Notes under the pieces: generated by a model
What the model saw: the letters and a program-made list of their open reading frames with translations, nothing else
What the model was told of the DNA's origin: nothing
Databases searched by the model: none
Part shown: positions 14,453 to 14,647 of the stretch, piece after piece
Numbering within the stretch: the first letter of the stretch is position 1
Layout of the letters: every line of letters begins with the position of its first letter
Assembly (NCBI GenBank): GCA_046052275.1
Contig: JBJOMQ010000041.1
Span: 1 to 14,647, forward strand
DNA from: UBA668 sp046052275
GTDB lineage: Bacteria > Actinomycetota > Acidimicrobiia > Acidimicrobiales > Ilumatobacteraceae
Direction of reading: 5' to 3'
DNA: 14,647 bases
Made by a program: the position numbers and the translations under genes

Positions 14453-14647
14453 ATGAGCAAGGCGAAGTTCGAGCGTACGAAGCCGCATGTGAATATCGGC
14501 ACGATGGGTCATATTGACCATGGGAAGACGACGTTGACGGCGGCGATCTCGAAGACGTTGGCGGATCGTGGGTTGGCGCAGTACACGCCGTTCGATCAGA
14601 TCGACAAGGCGCCGGAGGAGAAGGCGCGTGGGATCACGATCTCGATC
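14453..14647 (+). CDS. tuf: Translation elongation factor Tu, N-terminal part (3' end beyond window)
   Basis: EF-Tu delivers aminoacyl-tRNA to the ribosome as a GTP complex. The first 65 codons are present and the frame is open at the window edge. It begins MSKAKFERTKPHVNIGTMGH, with the GTPase P-loop GHIDHGKT at residues 19-26, and reaches the switch I region EEKARGITI. ATG 14453 follows the SD aggaga. Codon choice is unlike the genes to its left: all eight Thr are ACG, all three Leu TTG, all three Arg CGT, all three His CAT. It follows tRNA-Thr and tRNA-Met with no terminator between and is probably co-transcribed with them. Whether this is the only tuf copy or a second one besides the str operon cannot be told here. 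Confidence 0.98.
   Translation, partial: MSKAKFERTKPHVNIGTMGHIDHGKTTLTAAISKTLADRGLAQYTPFDQIDKAPEEKARGITISI

Overview
The window looks like chromosomal, mostly housekeeping DNA from a high-GC actinobacterium. Acidimicrobiia (Ilumatobacter-like) is my best guess, based on several signs: codons ending in G or C, complex I and EF-Tu sequences of actinobacterial type, a sortase-type LPXTG surface protein, promoters with TANNNT -10 elements placed directly before start codons, and the yajQ / tRNA-Tyr / tRNA-Thr / tRNA-Met neighbourhood. The phylum is well supported; the class is inference.

Layout. Positions 1-5723 (+) are the end of a respiratory complex I operon: nuoL (5' end cut off by the window), nuoM, nuoN, then a MidA/NDUFAF7-type methyltransferase overlapping nuoN, closed by a hairpin at 5735-5754. 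Next (+) are a small secreted LPXTG-anchored Ser/Thr-rich protein (5857-6549), a Kup potassium transporter (6611-8485), acetyl-CoA synthetase (8600-10549), and a 739-residue single-pass membrane protein (10602-12821). The outer domain of that protein looks like a metallopeptidase that has lost its HExxH motif. Convergent to it lies yajQ (12847-13335, -), divergent from tRNA-Tyr (13377-13459). After a strong hairpin and a 16-bp tandem repeat array comes a PAT/MnaT-like GNAT acetyltransferase (13574-14107, -). The window closes with tRNA-Thr(GGT), tRNA-Met(CAT) and the first 65 codons of tuf (EF-Tu). There is no gene-free stretch longer than 300 bp.

How the genes fit together. NuoL, NuoM and NuoN are the three antiporter-like proton-pumping subunits of NADH dehydrogenase I. 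The methyltransferase, whose mitochondrial relative methylates the NuoD-equivalent subunit, is plausibly an assembly factor for the same complex. Acs (acetate activation) and Kup (K+ uptake, usually proton-coupled) are general metabolism and homeostasis. The right end is translation machinery in which two tRNAs and tuf appear to share a transcript.

I found no mobile element, CRISPR array, toxin-antitoxin module, defence system or evident new multi-gene system. The points most worth a second look are the inactivated metallopeptidase-like protein, the methyltransferase in the nuo operon, the unusual codon use and SD-masking hairpin of tuf, recurrent leaderless-type starts, and two local repeat structures (a 36-bp duplication of the kup 3' end and the 16-bp array beside the acetyltransferase gene).
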